A DNA stretch of 64,000 bases from CTSOIL-112 sp964293815 (GCA_964293815.1 CAXYYC010000001.1:247503-311502); one strand, 5' to 3'. Counted from the stretch's first letter, positions 1 through 7,786 are shown. Translations and numbers: made by a program. The notes: generated by a model not told the origin, from the letters alone.

Positions 1-801
1 TTGCGCACGACTTTCCTCGATTTCGGTTTGCGCATCCAGTACCAAGGTTTGCATTTGCCGTAGGTTTTGCGCCAATTGGCGTTGGTAGTTTTTGTTCTCT
101 TGCGCCAGGCTCTGCTTGGCATTGTCTTTTTCTCGTGCGGCTTTAATCAGATCGTTTAGCGTGACCAATATGACTGCGGATAACATCAAGATCGTTAATA
201 AAATAGACCAGCGCGCCCATGTGATTTTCTCACTGCGCTGCGCGATCAGCCCGTTGAGCCGTTTCTCGATCAGGCTGTATAGGTTTTGAACATTGGTACG
301 GATGTTGTTTTGCAATGCCTGACCTTGGTTCATGTGAACTAAGTCCAGCGCTTGCGCGGTGCGGCCATTTTCGACGAGTTTGAGGGTGATGTCCATCTCG
401 TTGATTTTTGCACCGATGTCGTTGTTGATCTGATGGAACAGCGCTTGTTCTTGCGGGTCGGCATCGGTGGTGTTGATGCGGGGTGCGAGTTGTTGCAGTT
501 GGTTCAAAACAGTGGCTTTGCTGTCTGCGTAGAGTGGCAGATAGGCTTCGTCCATGCTCAGTAAGTAGCCGCGTTGCGCTGATTCGGTGCGCTCGATTTG
601 CGTTCTGATTTGGCTGACACGGCTCATTTTCACATAGTCGGCCATTGCTTTTTGATTGGCGTCGGTGATGTCGTTGAGCCATGAATCGGTAATGAACATG
701 GTGGCGATGATCATCAATGTGGTCAGCAATAACGTGAACAGTACGCGATTGCCCACTTGTTCTTTCAATCGTTGGTATTTTTGAACAATGCTTAGATTCA
801 T
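1..801 (-). CDS. CHASE3-type membrane sensor protein, 5' part (cut by window edge)
   Basis: The reverse strand is open from an ATG at 801 to base 1 (267 codons, no stop), so only the N-terminal part is present. I see a membrane segment at about residues 20-38, a 160-residue helical extracytoplasmic region with an ERTESAQRGYLLS stretch typical of CHASE3, a second membrane segment at about 198-215, and then a charged coiled coil rich in Gln, Glu and Lys. A GTAGGAATAGG stretch precedes the start. CHASE3 proteins usually continue into a histidine kinase, a diguanylate cyclase or a chemoreceptor; the output domain lies outside the window. Two response regulators downstream (2625, 3398) make a kinase the likeliest reading, by inference. 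Confidence 0.8.
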   Translation of the reverse strand, partial: MNLSIVQKYQRLKEQVGNRVLFTLLLTTLMIIATMFITDSWLNDITDANQKAMADYVKMSRVSQIRTQIERTESAQRGYLLSMDEAYLPLYADSKATVLNQLQQLAPRINTTDADPQEQALFHQINNDIGAKINEMDITLKLVENGRTAQALDLVHMNQGQALQNNIRTNVQNLYSLIEKRLNGLIAQRSEKITWARWSILLTILMLSAVILVTLNDLIKAAREKDNAKQSLAQENKNYQRQLAQNLRQMQTLVLDAQTEIEESRAQ

Positions 802-985
802 ATTGTCGGCCTATTCCTACACGGTTTTCAGTCTGCGTCGCATAGTTAAAAAATTGGGTGGTGTTTAATATGGGAACCGTAGTAAGCAACAAATAAAGGA
901 CAACTTGATCACGTATGCGGTAGAGGTTGAGGCGTTCAATGAGTTAACTAAACCAACTGAATCAATTTCATTTTAGGAGAACATT

Positions 986-1144
986 ATGCTGCATTATACA
1001 GTGGTATTTTTTATTATCGCGATCATCGCGGGTATTTTCGGTTTTGGTGGCATTGCTGCTGGCGCGGCTGGCATTGCAAAAATCTTATTTGTGATTTTCT
1101 TGATTTTGGCCTTGATTTCGCTGGTACGCGGGCGTCGTTTATAA
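986..1144 (+). CDS. Small membrane protein, DUF1328/YtjA-like
   Basis: This 52-residue protein begins MLHYTVVFFIIAIIAG and ends LVRGRRL. It is almost wholly hydrophobic, with a glycine/alanine-rich turn (GFGGIAAGAAGIAK) between two membrane helices and an Arg-rich cytoplasmic end, which is the pattern of the DUF1328/YtjA family. An AGGAGA ribosome site lies 7 bases before the ATG. Function in the family is not established; members are often found beside stress-induced genes, as here with the amphipathic and ElaB-like proteins just downstream. Confidence 0.85.
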   Translation: MLHYTVVFFIIAIIAGIFGFGGIAAGAAGIAKILFVIFLILALISLVRGRRL

Positions 1145-1213
1145 ATCGCCAATATCGGTAGATTACTTACCGTCGAACCAATCTAATCAGTAGATATTCT
1201 CAGGAGCGTGATG

Positions 1214-1423
1214 ATGTTTGAACAGTCAAAAACCAAAAAATTTAAAGACGATGTGGTTGAGGGTATGCAAGATGCCAAAGAGAAAGCCGCAGAAGTGTTT
1301 GAAGACATGAAGGACAAAGCCGAAGACGCGGTGGAAACTGTGAAAGAGAAAACCGGCGATTTAGTCGATAGCGCCAAAGAGAAGATCGATGATTGGTCTG
1401 ATCGCAAGAATGATCGCGTTTAA
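1214..1423 (+). CDS. Small charged amphipathic-helix protein (stress/LEA-like)
   Basis: A 69-residue, Lys/Glu/Asp/Ala-rich protein with repeated KEKAxE, KDKAEDA and KEKTGD units that would form a long amphipathic helix, similar in style to CsbD/YtxH or LEA-type stress proteins. I place the start at the third of three consecutive start codons (1214) because AGGAG at 1202-1206 is then 7 bases away and because the next gene opens the same way (MFNKSKTEEFKDDV against MFEQSKTKKFKDDV). The shared start indicates that the two genes are paralogues at their N termini; this one lacks the C-terminal membrane segment of its neighbour. Function unknown. Confidence 0.75.
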   Translation: MFEQSKTKKFKDDVVEGMQDAKEKAAEVFEDMKDKAEDAVETVKEKTGDLVDSAKEKIDDWSDRKNDRV

Positions 1424-1480
1424 CTCGGTTTAATCCGATCACCGAGATATTGCATGACTAACTAAATTAAGGGGAATAAT

Positions 1481-1945
1481 ATGTTTAACAAATCAAAAAC
1501 TGAAGAGTTCAAAGACGACGTTATCGATGGCGTGAATGAGGCCAAAGATAAAGCCAAAGACGTTGCAGATACGGCGAAAGACAAAGCGGCGGATATGGTT
1601 GGCAGTGCCAAAGCCACTGCAGAAAAATTAGCCGATAAAACCGAAAAGGCTGTTGACGTATCGACCGATGAAGTCAAAGCATTGATCGATCGTTTGAGCA
1701 AATGGGTGGCCAGCAACGCTGATGATGTCAGCAAAATTGATGGCCAAGATGTGAAAAAAACCTTGAGCGAGCAATACCAAGGTTTGAAAGAAAACACGCA
1801 GGAAAAAGCAGTTGCCGCATTGAAACAAGGTCAGCAAGCCTGTGCAAAAATGGTTGATCAAAAGCCAGTGACATCCATCGCCGCGATTGCGGGATTGGCC
1901 GCCTTGGTTGGCTATGCCATCGCTAAAAAATCGAGCGAAAAATAA
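1481..1945 (+). CDS. ElaB/YqjD-like (DUF883) tail-anchored protein
   Basis: 154 residues: a long Lys/Ala/Asp-rich helical region (about 1-125) followed by a C-terminal membrane helix (PVTSIAAIAGLAALVGYAIAKK). This is the layout of the ElaB/YqjD/YgaM family, inner-membrane tail-anchored proteins that in E. coli associate with ribosomes and are made in stationary phase. GGGGA lies before the ATG. The next gene encodes a YqjE-like protein, reproducing the yqjD-yqjE neighbourhood of enterobacteria. The N terminus repeats that of the preceding small gene. Confidence 0.8.
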   Translation: MFNKSKTEEFKDDVIDGVNEAKDKAKDVADTAKDKAADMVGSAKATAEKLADKTEKAVDVSTDEVKALIDRLSKWVASNADDVSKIDGQDVKKTLSEQYQGLKENTQEKAVAALKQGQQACAKMVDQKPVTSIAAIAGLAALVGYAIAKKSSEK

Positions 1946-2117
1946 TCGTATCGATGATGGACTTGTCTGCAATGAACCAACGCTTCACCGAAGCGTTGGT
2001 TGCCTTTCAATATTTTTGGCGTGCGCTCGCACAATCTTCAAGCCAATGCACGCATAACGCCAACACATAACACAGCACAAGATTCAACGCTTACAACTTA
2101 TAACACAGGGGAACAGT

Positions 2118-2534
2118 ATGTGGAGAACGGTCATTAAACTGGTTGGCGCCTACTTTTTGAGCAAGCAAGTGAAAACCATCGTGAATCAGCAGGTTTTACC
2201 GGGGGTGAAAAGCTACGTTTCAGCCACCAGTTCTGGTCTTTCTAACAATTTGGCCAGAGACTGGCGTCGCATCATGACCACTGTTATTGCATCTGTTGTG
2301 GCTGCCACCACGTTTGTGGTTGGAGCGATTGCTGGATTGATTTGGTTTGTGGTTTGGGCGATTGATCAGCCACATCGTGATTGGCTGTTTGCTGGGATAT
2401 TTGCTTTACCATTGATATTCGGTCTGTGCTTGATTTGGTACATCAAAAATCTGTGGAAAAATAGACCGTTGCTCAGTGATACGCAGGTACAATTGCGCCA
2501 GCAATGGCAGGTATTTAAGCAAAATTTCCAGTAA
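2118..2534 (+). CDS. YqjE-like / phage-holin-superfamily membrane protein
   Basis: 138 residues with an amphipathic N-terminal half and two strong membrane helices at about 53-75 and 90-110, followed by a basic cytoplasmic tail. The size, topology and position directly after an ElaB/YqjD-like gene match the YqjE-like holin-superfamily proteins (DUF1469 type). The name reflects family resemblance; nothing here suggests phage lysis. GGGGA sits upstream of the ATG. Confidence 0.65.
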   Translation: MWRTVIKLVGAYFLSKQVKTIVNQQVLPGVKSYVSATSSGLSNNLARDWRRIMTTVIASVVAATTFVVGAIAGLIWFVVWAIDQPHRDWLFAGIFALPLIFGLCLIWYIKNLWKNRPLLSDTQVQLRQQWQVFKQNFQ

Positions 2535-2554
2535 TTTTCTTGCTTGATAGGCTG

Positions 2555-2625
2555 TGAAATGATTCATGCCATACCATTTTTGAGGCCGCGAGACCTCTCC
2601 ACGGACTGATTCAGAGATCATTTCA
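2555..2625 (+). promoter_or_regulatory. Inverted repeat enclosing the start of the response-regulator gene
   Basis: TGAAATGAT at 2555-2563 is the exact complement of ATCATTTCA at 2617-2625, whose last base begins the first candidate ATG of the next gene. A smaller stem (GAGG at 2582 with CCTC at 2594) lies inside, and a GATTCA/TGAATC match next to the outer arms adds to it. Folded in RNA, this would pair the initiation region. No poly-U tail follows, so it is not a terminator. A regulatory role is inference. Confidence 0.4.
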
Positions 2626-3263
2626 TGATGAAAAAGAAAGTACTACTGGTCGATGACCACACGATTTTGCGGCAAGCCATGCGTGGCTTGATCGAGGCCG
2701 AGTCGGATTTATGCGTCGGTGCTGAAGCAGGCTCGGGGCAAGAGGCCTTGGCATTGATTCGCAAACAGTCGTTTGACGCAGTGGTATTGGATATCTCGAT
2801 GCCGGAAAAAAATGGCATTGATACCGTGCGTGACCTCAAACACATCGCGCCTGATCTGGCGGTATTGATTCTGAGCGGCTATGCCGCCGATCAGTATGCG
2901 CTCGGCTTGATTCGTTTGGGCTGCAAAGGTTATTTGTCCAAAGACGCCGATCCTGAGGAAATGATCCGTGCGATTCGACAGGTCAGTCAGGGCAAACACT
3001 ACTTTACGCCTGAAGTGGCCGAACTGATGTCGCAGCAGTTGATTAAGCCGAATGAAAAGGCCTTGCATGAGGAGCTATCAGAGCGCGAATTTCAGGTATT
3101 TATCAAATTGGCATCAGGACGCAGTGCGACCGAAATCGCCGATGAACTGTTCATCAGCGTGAAAACCGTCAGCACCTACCGCAGTCGGATTTTGGAAAAA
3201 ATGGCGTTCAAAACCAATGCGGATATGACCTATTACGCCATTAAAAATGGCTTGGTCAACTGA
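2625..3263 (+). CDS. NarL/FixJ-family response regulator (REC + LuxR HTH)
   Basis: 212 residues. The receiver domain (about 5-120) has the acidic pair D10/D11, the phosphoryl-acceptor D56 in VVLDISMP, and the conserved lysine K106 in GYLSKDA. The C-terminal LuxR-type helix-turn-helix includes LSEREFQVFIKLASGRSATEIA and the recognition segment ISVKTVSTYRSRI. It is expected to bind DNA when phosphorylated. The kinase partner may be the CHASE3 protein at the left edge, transcribed away from this cluster; that pairing is inferred from proximity only. Two adjacent ATG codons (2625, 2628) are possible starts and there is only a weak AGAG upstream. Confidence 0.93.
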   Translation: MMKKKVLLVDDHTILRQAMRGLIEAESDLCVGAEAGSGQEALALIRKQSFDAVVLDISMPEKNGIDTVRDLKHIAPDLAVLILSGYAADQYALGLIRLGCKGYLSKDADPEEMIRAIRQVSQGKHYFTPEVAELMSQQLIKPNEKALHEELSEREFQVFIKLASGRSATEIADELFISVKTVSTYRSRILEKMAFKTNADMTYYAIKNGLVN

Positions 3264-3397
3264 GGAGCGATTCATTGCATGCGTTTGTAGGACAAACACC
3301 GATAGCGACCAGAGGGTGCTCGTGGTAGTCTGTCTATACAAAAAAGTGAGTAGGCACTGGCGGGGTTAGGGTGCGCACTGAGTAGCTGGGAAATGAC

Positions 3398-3796
3398 ATG
3401 CGTTTGCTATTGATCGAAGATTCTGAATTGTTACAAGAGCGAGTTTTGGAGTCGCTGGCCGAGCTGGCGCCGAATGTCGTGCCGCATACCGCACAGACCC
3501 AAGACGACGCGATTCGACTGATCGGACAGCATCCATACGATTTGGTCATTGCCGATATTGAGCTGGCTCAGGGCAATGGCTTGGACGTCATTCGCTACGC
3601 GCGCGCGCATCTGCCGCCCAGTCATACGCCGGTGTTCGTGGTGTTGAGCAACCACACGCATTTTCATTACAGAAAAATAGCACAGCAATTGGGTGTGCAG
3701 CATTTTTTTGATAAATCAATGCAATTTGATCAGGCCATTCAGGTTGTTGGGCAAATGGCACAGCAGGTCGGTGTCCAAACGAAATCAACTGAGTGA
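3398..3796 (+). CDS. Single-domain response regulator (receiver only)
   Basis: 132 residues consisting of a receiver domain: acidic D8 after a short strand (MRLLLIED), acceptor D53 in LVIADIEL, and K106 in HFFDKSMQF. There is no DNA-binding or enzymatic output domain, so it is expected to act by protein-protein contact or as a phosphate carrier, like CheY-type or Spo0F-type proteins. It follows the LuxR-type regulator after 134 bp and probably belongs to the same pathway. The acceptor-loop segment is followed by Gln-Gly rather than the usual Met-Pro. Confidence 0.88.
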   Translation: MRLLLIEDSELLQERVLESLAELAPNVVPHTAQTQDDAIRLIGQHPYDLVIADIELAQGNGLDVIRYARAHLPPSHTPVFVVLSNHTHFHYRKIAQQLGVQHFFDKSMQFDQAIQVVGQMAQQVGVQTKSTE

Positions 3797-3898
3797 CACC
3801 GCTCGTTGGTGCGGGGGATCCCTTAAAAAAACAGTTTGCTGAGGCTTGAGTCACCAGCCCGATCAATCATCCAAGACCGTTGAACCAGTATTCATCTG

Positions 3899-3938
3899 TA
3901 TTTAATAGAAGCGCACATAGATGCGCTTCTATTAAATA
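3899..3938. repeat. Perfect 17-bp inverted repeat, 6-nt loop
   Basis: TATTTAATAGAAGCGCA at 3899-3915 is exactly mirrored at 3922-3938 around the loop CATAGA. It lies between the receiver gene (ends 3796) and the AI-2E permease gene (starts 4004). The stem ends are A/T-rich and no T-run follows the right arm (GAGCAG), so it does not have the standard terminator form, though an A/T-ended stem can act in both directions. It could also be a regulator-binding site for the downstream gene. Confidence 0.7.
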
Positions 3939-4003
3939 GAGCAGGGGTAACATCGAAGCCCACAATTTTCACTATATTTTCACAATAAAAAAGAGCGACC
4001 ATC

Positions 4004-5254
4004 ATGGATCATTCGAACACAGCAGTGATAGCAGAACAGATACCCGATGAAATACCGAACAAAGAGCGCGGCCTCCTATTTTGGAGCCTAATTCTGTTTA
4101 ACTTTGCAGTGGTCGTGGTTCTGCTCAAATGGGCGGAATTATTTTTTATCCCGCTGACCGTTGGGATTTTGCTGTCCTACACCTTGGGGCCGATTGTTGA
4201 CTTTTTCGTCTCGTGGCGCATGCCGCGTTGGCTCGCGGCCAATATCGCGGTGCTGGCATTTGTCGCGCTCAACAGCGCGATTGGCTATGCGGTATGGTGG
4301 CAGGCGATTCATTTGGCCGAGTCCCTACCGCAAACGGTTGAACGCATTGGTACCGAACTGCGTAATACCCAAAGCGATGAAACGAGTGCTTTGAGTAAAC
4401 TGCATAAAGCGGCGGAGGCGGTGAATCAGGTCATCGGTGATGATTTAAACAAAGCCTCGGAACGCGCTGCTAATCCAAATAGCACCGTACCACGCAATGT
4501 GGATCAAGCACCCACCGTGTCGGCGGCATCGGCGAAGGCGACAACCACGAGCACAGCGCCAACGACGGTGCAGCCGGTCGCACCGCCGATGAAGGAGGCC
4601 AATACCGGCGTATTCAGCGGCATTTTGCTCAATCGTCTGTTGAGTACCTTCAGTGATTTAGGTACGCTCGCCTCGGTGTTGCTGCTTGCCTACTTTTTAT
4701 TGGCTGCGGGCGACCAGTTTCGGCGCAAAACGGTCAGCATCATCGGCGACTCGCTTAAGCAAAAACGCATCACCGTTGAGGTGCTCAACGAGATTCATCG
4801 CGCGGTGCAAAAATACTTGGGTTCGATGTTTCTCACCAACCTGATTTTGGGGCTGATTACCTATGTGGTGCTGTTTTTGTTCGGCTTTGAAAATGCCCGC
4901 GTGTGGGGGCTGCTGGCCGGTATTTTGCACATTATTCCCTACTTGGGTACGTTGCTGACGGCGGCAGGCGTATTCGTCACTGGGTTGCAACAATGGTCCG
5001 ATTTATCCATGGCCAGTATGGCGGCAGGGACGGTATTGATGGTGGCCTCGGTGATTGGCACGTTTGCACAGACTTGGATATTGGGCAAAATTGTCAATAT
5101 CAACCACACCGCTCAATTTGTCGCGCTGCTGTTTTTCGGCTGGCTCTGGGGGGCGGTCGGTCTGCTGATCGCCATGCCATTACTGGTGGTGCTCAAGGTG
5201 ATTGCTGCACGCATAGATGGCCTTGATGCGGTGGCGCATTTTTTAAAGGATTGA
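4004..5254 (+). CDS. AI-2E family transporter (PerM/YdiK-like permease)
   Basis: 416-residue polytopic membrane protein. The N-terminal part has helices near 25-45, 47-67 and 75-100 with the GILLSYTLGPIVDFF segment found in this family; the C-terminal half carries a further cluster of helices with the conserved GLITYVVLF, LAGILHIIPYLGTLL and GxLWGAVGLLIAMPLL stretches. Between them (about residues 105-205) lies a long soluble segment that contains an unusually Thr/Ala/Pro-rich, low-complexity insert (about 155-198). The family was named for autoinducer-2 export, but many members have other or unknown substrates, so the substrate is not assigned. It appears to be a single-gene unit. Confidence 0.9.
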   Translation: MDHSNTAVIAEQIPDEIPNKERGLLFWSLILFNFAVVVVLLKWAELFFIPLTVGILLSYTLGPIVDFFVSWRMPRWLAANIAVLAFVALNSAIGYAVWWQAIHLAESLPQTVERIGTELRNTQSDETSALSKLHKAAEAVNQVIGDDLNKASERAANPNSTVPRNVDQAPTVSAASAKATTTSTAPTTVQPVAPPMKEANTGVFSGILLNRLLSTFSDLGTLASVLLLAYFLLAAGDQFRRKTVSIIGDSLKQKRITVEVLNEIHRAVQKYLGSMFLTNLILGLITYVVLFLFGFENARVWGLLAGILHIIPYLGTLLTAAGVFVTGLQQWSDLSMASMAAGTVLMVASVIGTFAQTWILGKIVNINHTAQFVALLFFGWLWGAVGLLIAMPLLVVLKVIAARIDGLDAVAHFLKD

Positions 5255-5342
5255 GCACGCGCGCAATTGGCGCATTTGGCGCATTTGGCTTGAGCCGATG
5301 CTTGGAAACAGGCGATAATTCAATTTTTTCAACGAGTGTGCT

Positions 5343-6242
5343 ATGTATCCCAATGCCTTCCCCATTCACTACATTGAGCCGGTGTTTCGTCCGCCGAGCG
5401 AGGCGCGTTCGCTGATTTTGCCCGTGACCAATGGCTGCTCGTGGAATCAATGTACGTTTTGCGACATGTACACCGCGCCGCAGAAAAAATTTCGCCCGCG
5501 CACGCAAGATGAAATCGAGAATGACTTGCGCAATGTCGCTGCGCGCGGCGTATCGGTGCGGCGAATATTCATGGCCGATGGCGATGCGATGGCGCTGTCC
5601 ACGCGGCGACTGATGGCTGTGCTACACGCCATTCGCGCACATCTGCCCGATGTGCAGCGTGTTTCTGCCTACTGCCTGCCGCGCAATGTAAGCAACAAAT
5701 CGGTTGAGGAGTTGAAAGAGTTGCGTGACGCCGGTCTGCGCATGGTGTACGTTGGTTGTGAGTCCGGCGACGATGAGGTGCTGCGTCGTGTGAACAAAGG
5801 CGAAAGCTACGACTCCTCGAGTACCGCGTTGAACCAACTCGGCGCGGCGCAGATTACCCGCTCCGTCATGATTTTGAATGGCTTGGGCGGTACTGAATTG
5901 AGCACACAGCACGCCCTCAACTCCGCACAGTTGATGAACGACACGCAGCCCGAATTTCTCTCCACGCTGGTGGTGTCCTTCCCGATGGGTATGGCGCGTT
6001 TCATGGCCAACTTTCCGAATTACCAACTGCCCGACACCATCGGTTTGATGCAAGAGCTTGGACTGATGATTGCTCAACTCAAGCTCAACGACACCGTTTT
6101 TCGCAGCGATCATGCGTCCAACTATCTGGTGCTCAAAGGCACACTCGGGCGTGATAAAGAACGCTTGCTGGCGCAGATTCACCATGCCGTCATACAACCG
6201 GAGCAGGCGAATTTGCGCGCAGAATGGATGCGGGGCTTGTGA
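5343..6242 (+). CDS. Radical SAM protein
   Basis: 299 residues. The cluster-binding cysteines are C32, C37 and C40 (GCSWNQCTFCDMY), a CX4CX2C spacing instead of the classical CX3CX2C. Downstream are MADGDAMAL (the SAM-amine glycine/acidic region), the strand with SAYCLPRNV, and a GCESGDDEVLRRVNKG segment near residues 138-153 typical of the Elp3/MiaB/NifB-like radical SAM fold. No TRAM, B12-binding or SPASM domain is visible, so the reaction cannot be assigned. The spaced cysteines recur in a known subgroup of radical SAM proteins of this size, so they are probably genuine. It is followed by tmRNA on the other strand. Confidence 0.88.
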   Translation: MYPNAFPIHYIEPVFRPPSEARSLILPVTNGCSWNQCTFCDMYTAPQKKFRPRTQDEIENDLRNVAARGVSVRRIFMADGDAMALSTRRLMAVLHAIRAHLPDVQRVSAYCLPRNVSNKSVEELKELRDAGLRMVYVGCESGDDEVLRRVNKGESYDSSSTALNQLGAAQITRSVMILNGLGGTELSTQHALNSAQLMNDTQPEFLSTLVVSFPMGMARFMANFPNYQLPDTIGLMQELGLMIAQLKLNDTVFRSDHASNYLVLKGTLGRDKERLLAQIHHAVIQPEQANLRAEWMRGL

Positions 6243-6295
6243 ATGGTTTTGGAATGAAAAAAACCACACTCGGCTAAGAGTGTGGTTAGGTTCCT

Positions 6296-6645
6296 TGGTG
6301 GAGGCGGCGGGAATCGAACCCGCGTCCGCAAGCCCTCTACAGAGCGTTCTACATGTTTAGTTTAACGGTTTAGATTTAATGCTGTTTGCACCCGCTAAAC
6401 ACGCACGCACAGCACGAGTTACCTTGGATTTAAACGTGGTTTAAGTAACCCAAATCACGTCGGTTCTTTGTAAGTGACGTTGATTATCCCAACCAAAGAC
6501 AATCGGGGTCAACGGCTAGCCTTAAGCGGCTAAAGCGAAACGCTTGTTGTTTGCGTTTAAAGTTTTCTGTAGGATTTACGAGGTGTACAGTCCTCGACAT
6601 GCCCGCTTCTGCTTTGCAACCCACGTCGAAAGCCAGGTCGCCCCC
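6296..6645 (-). ncRNA. ssrA: tmRNA (transfer-messenger RNA)
   Basis: On the minus strand the RNA starts GGGGGCG at 6645 and ends CGCCTCC-A-CCA at 6296; these ends form the 7-bp acceptor stem with one G-U pair. The T-arm (GGTTCGATTCC) precedes the 3' end, and the 5' tRNA-like half has GACCTGGCTTTCGACGTGGG, characteristic of tmRNA. The internal reading frame encodes the tag ANNKRFALAA. The RNA rescues stalled ribosomes and tags the released proteins for ClpXP; the adaptor SspB is encoded at 12954 in this window. Length, about 350 nt, is normal. Confidence 0.97.
6523..6555 (-). other. tmRNA tag-peptide reading frame
   Basis: Codons read GCA AAC AAC AAG CGT TTC and then GCT TTA GCC GCT TAA, giving ANNKRFALAA after the charged alanine. 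The C-terminal ALAA is the ClpX-recognised end. The usual betaproteobacterial form is close to ANDERFALAA; here the acidic D-E pair is replaced by N-K. Confidence 0.92.
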
Positions 6646-6770
6646 GTTTCGAGTGTGCGCCGTGTCGGTTAATTGATCAAATTCAATCAAGCAATGACAC
6701 GATGCGTTGTTTCAAGTCAGGCTTATATTTTAGCATATTACGGTAAGATACGTCTTTGTCATTGTCAGAT

Positions 6771-6820
6771 CGTTGGTAAGCGTTGGTGAACGTTGGTAAG
6801 CGTTGGTGAACGTTGGAAAG
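6771..6820. repeat. Five-unit 10-bp tandem repeat upstream of an SDR gene
   Basis: Units: CGTTGGTAAG, CGTTGGTGAA, CGTTGGTAAG, CGTTGGTGAA, CGTTGGAAAG. The first four form a 20-bp duplication, and the last unit carries the probable ribosome-binding site (GGAAAG) of the gene starting at 6827. The period equals one DNA helical turn. The array sits between the tmRNA 5' end and the SDR gene. Confidence 0.9.
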
Positions 6821-6826
6821 TGTGCG

Positions 6827-7786
6827 GTGCAAAAATTATTGATTGTCGGTTTGGGGGATGTGGCGCAACGTGCGTTGCCAGAGCTGTTGTCTCGTTATGA
6901 GGTAACGGTGCTGTCGCGCTCGGTTTGTTCGGCTTGTTCTGGGCTGCTTGAAGGGGCAACGTTTCGGCATGTGTCTCTGGACTTGGATGAGTGGGCGTTG
7001 TCGCCCGCGCAAGAGGCGTTTTTGGCGCAGTCTTTTGATGCAGTGCTGTATACCGTTCCGCCGCTGTTGCGCGTCGATTCGGTGGGCGCTGGTGATGCGC
7101 GTTTGCGCACTTTGCTGAGTTTTTGGCAGCGGCGGGGTGTTGCCCCGAAACGGGTGGTGTATATCAGCACGACGGGCGTGTATGGCGATTGTGGTGGTGA
7201 TTGGGTGGATGAAACGCGGGTGGTGAATCCGCAATCCGCGCGGGCGCAAGGGCGCGTGGCGGCGGAGCATCAGTGGCGCGAATTTGCCTATGGTAGTGGT
7301 GCGCAGGTGACGGTATTGCGTGCGCCGGGGATTTATGCGTTGGCGCGTTTGCCGTATGTCTCGGTATTGGCCGATTCGCCGGTGCTGTTGCCGCAGAAGG
7401 ATAGTTTCAGCAATCATATTCATGCGGATGATTTGGCGCAGGCTTGTGTGTTTTTCCTCAATCGCACCGAGCAAAACGAGGTGTGCCTGCCATTTGAGGT
7501 GTTCAATATCTGCGACGACGAGCCGCTGTTGATGGGTGATTGGATGATAGCGTTGGCGCGGGTGCTGAAGCGTGTGCCGCCCGAGAAGATTTCGCGTGCG
7601 CAGATGCAGGCGCGGATCTCGCCCATGCGTTGGAGCTTTATGCGCGAATCACGGCGCTTGCGCAATGCGAAGCTCAAATCAGCGGGCTTTGTACTGCGCC
7701 ATCCGTCGGCGTTGGCGTTTTTGCGTACGAATGCAGAGGCGATTCGGGCGTTTGCGGCGCAAAATGGAGGTCGTTATGAGGCGTAA
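6827..7786 (+). CDS. NAD(P)-dependent SDR/epimerase-family protein
   Basis: 319 residues from a GTG at 6827, chosen because GGAAAG at 6815-6820 lies 6 bases before it and the protein then starts directly with the Rossmann strand (MQKLLIVGLGDVAQRAL). GLGDVAQR is the nucleotide-binding turn. YISTTGVYGDCGGDWVDET matches the extended-SDR region after strand 5, and PGIYALARLP the substrate-side loop. The substrate is not known; related small atypical epimerase-like proteins (YeeZ type) are mostly uncharacterised. It overlaps the next gene by 11 bases. Confidence 0.82.
   Translation: MQKLLIVGLGDVAQRALPELLSRYEVTVLSRSVCSACSGLLEGATFRHVSLDLDEWALSPAQEAFLAQSFDAVLYTVPPLLRVDSVGAGDARLRTLLSFWQRRGVAPKRVVYISTTGVYGDCGGDWVDETRVVNPQSARAQGRVAAEHQWREFAYGSGAQVTVLRAPGIYALARLPYVSVLADSPVLLPQKDSFSNHIHADDLAQACVFFLNRTEQNEVCLPFEVFNICDDEPLLMGDWMIALARVLKRVPPEKISRAQMQARISPMRWSFMRESRRLRNAKLKSAGFVLRHPSALAFLRTNAEAIRAFAAQNGGRYEA

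Noticed and set aside
2118..2534. Prophage lysis gene, from the holin-like product
   Set aside because: The gene follows a YqjD-like gene and has no phage genes around it, so it is better read as YqjE-like.
5266..5290. Short repeated GGCGCATTT motif before the radical SAM gene
   Set aside because: Only two and a half copies over 25 bp; could be chance and no structure is implied.
5622..6269. 215-codon minus-strand frame inside the radical SAM gene
   Set aside because: Antisense to a motif-supported gene; no family features.
6070..6360. Plus-strand frame running from the radical SAM gene into tmRNA
   Set aside because: Overlaps a structured RNA and a conserved gene in another frame.
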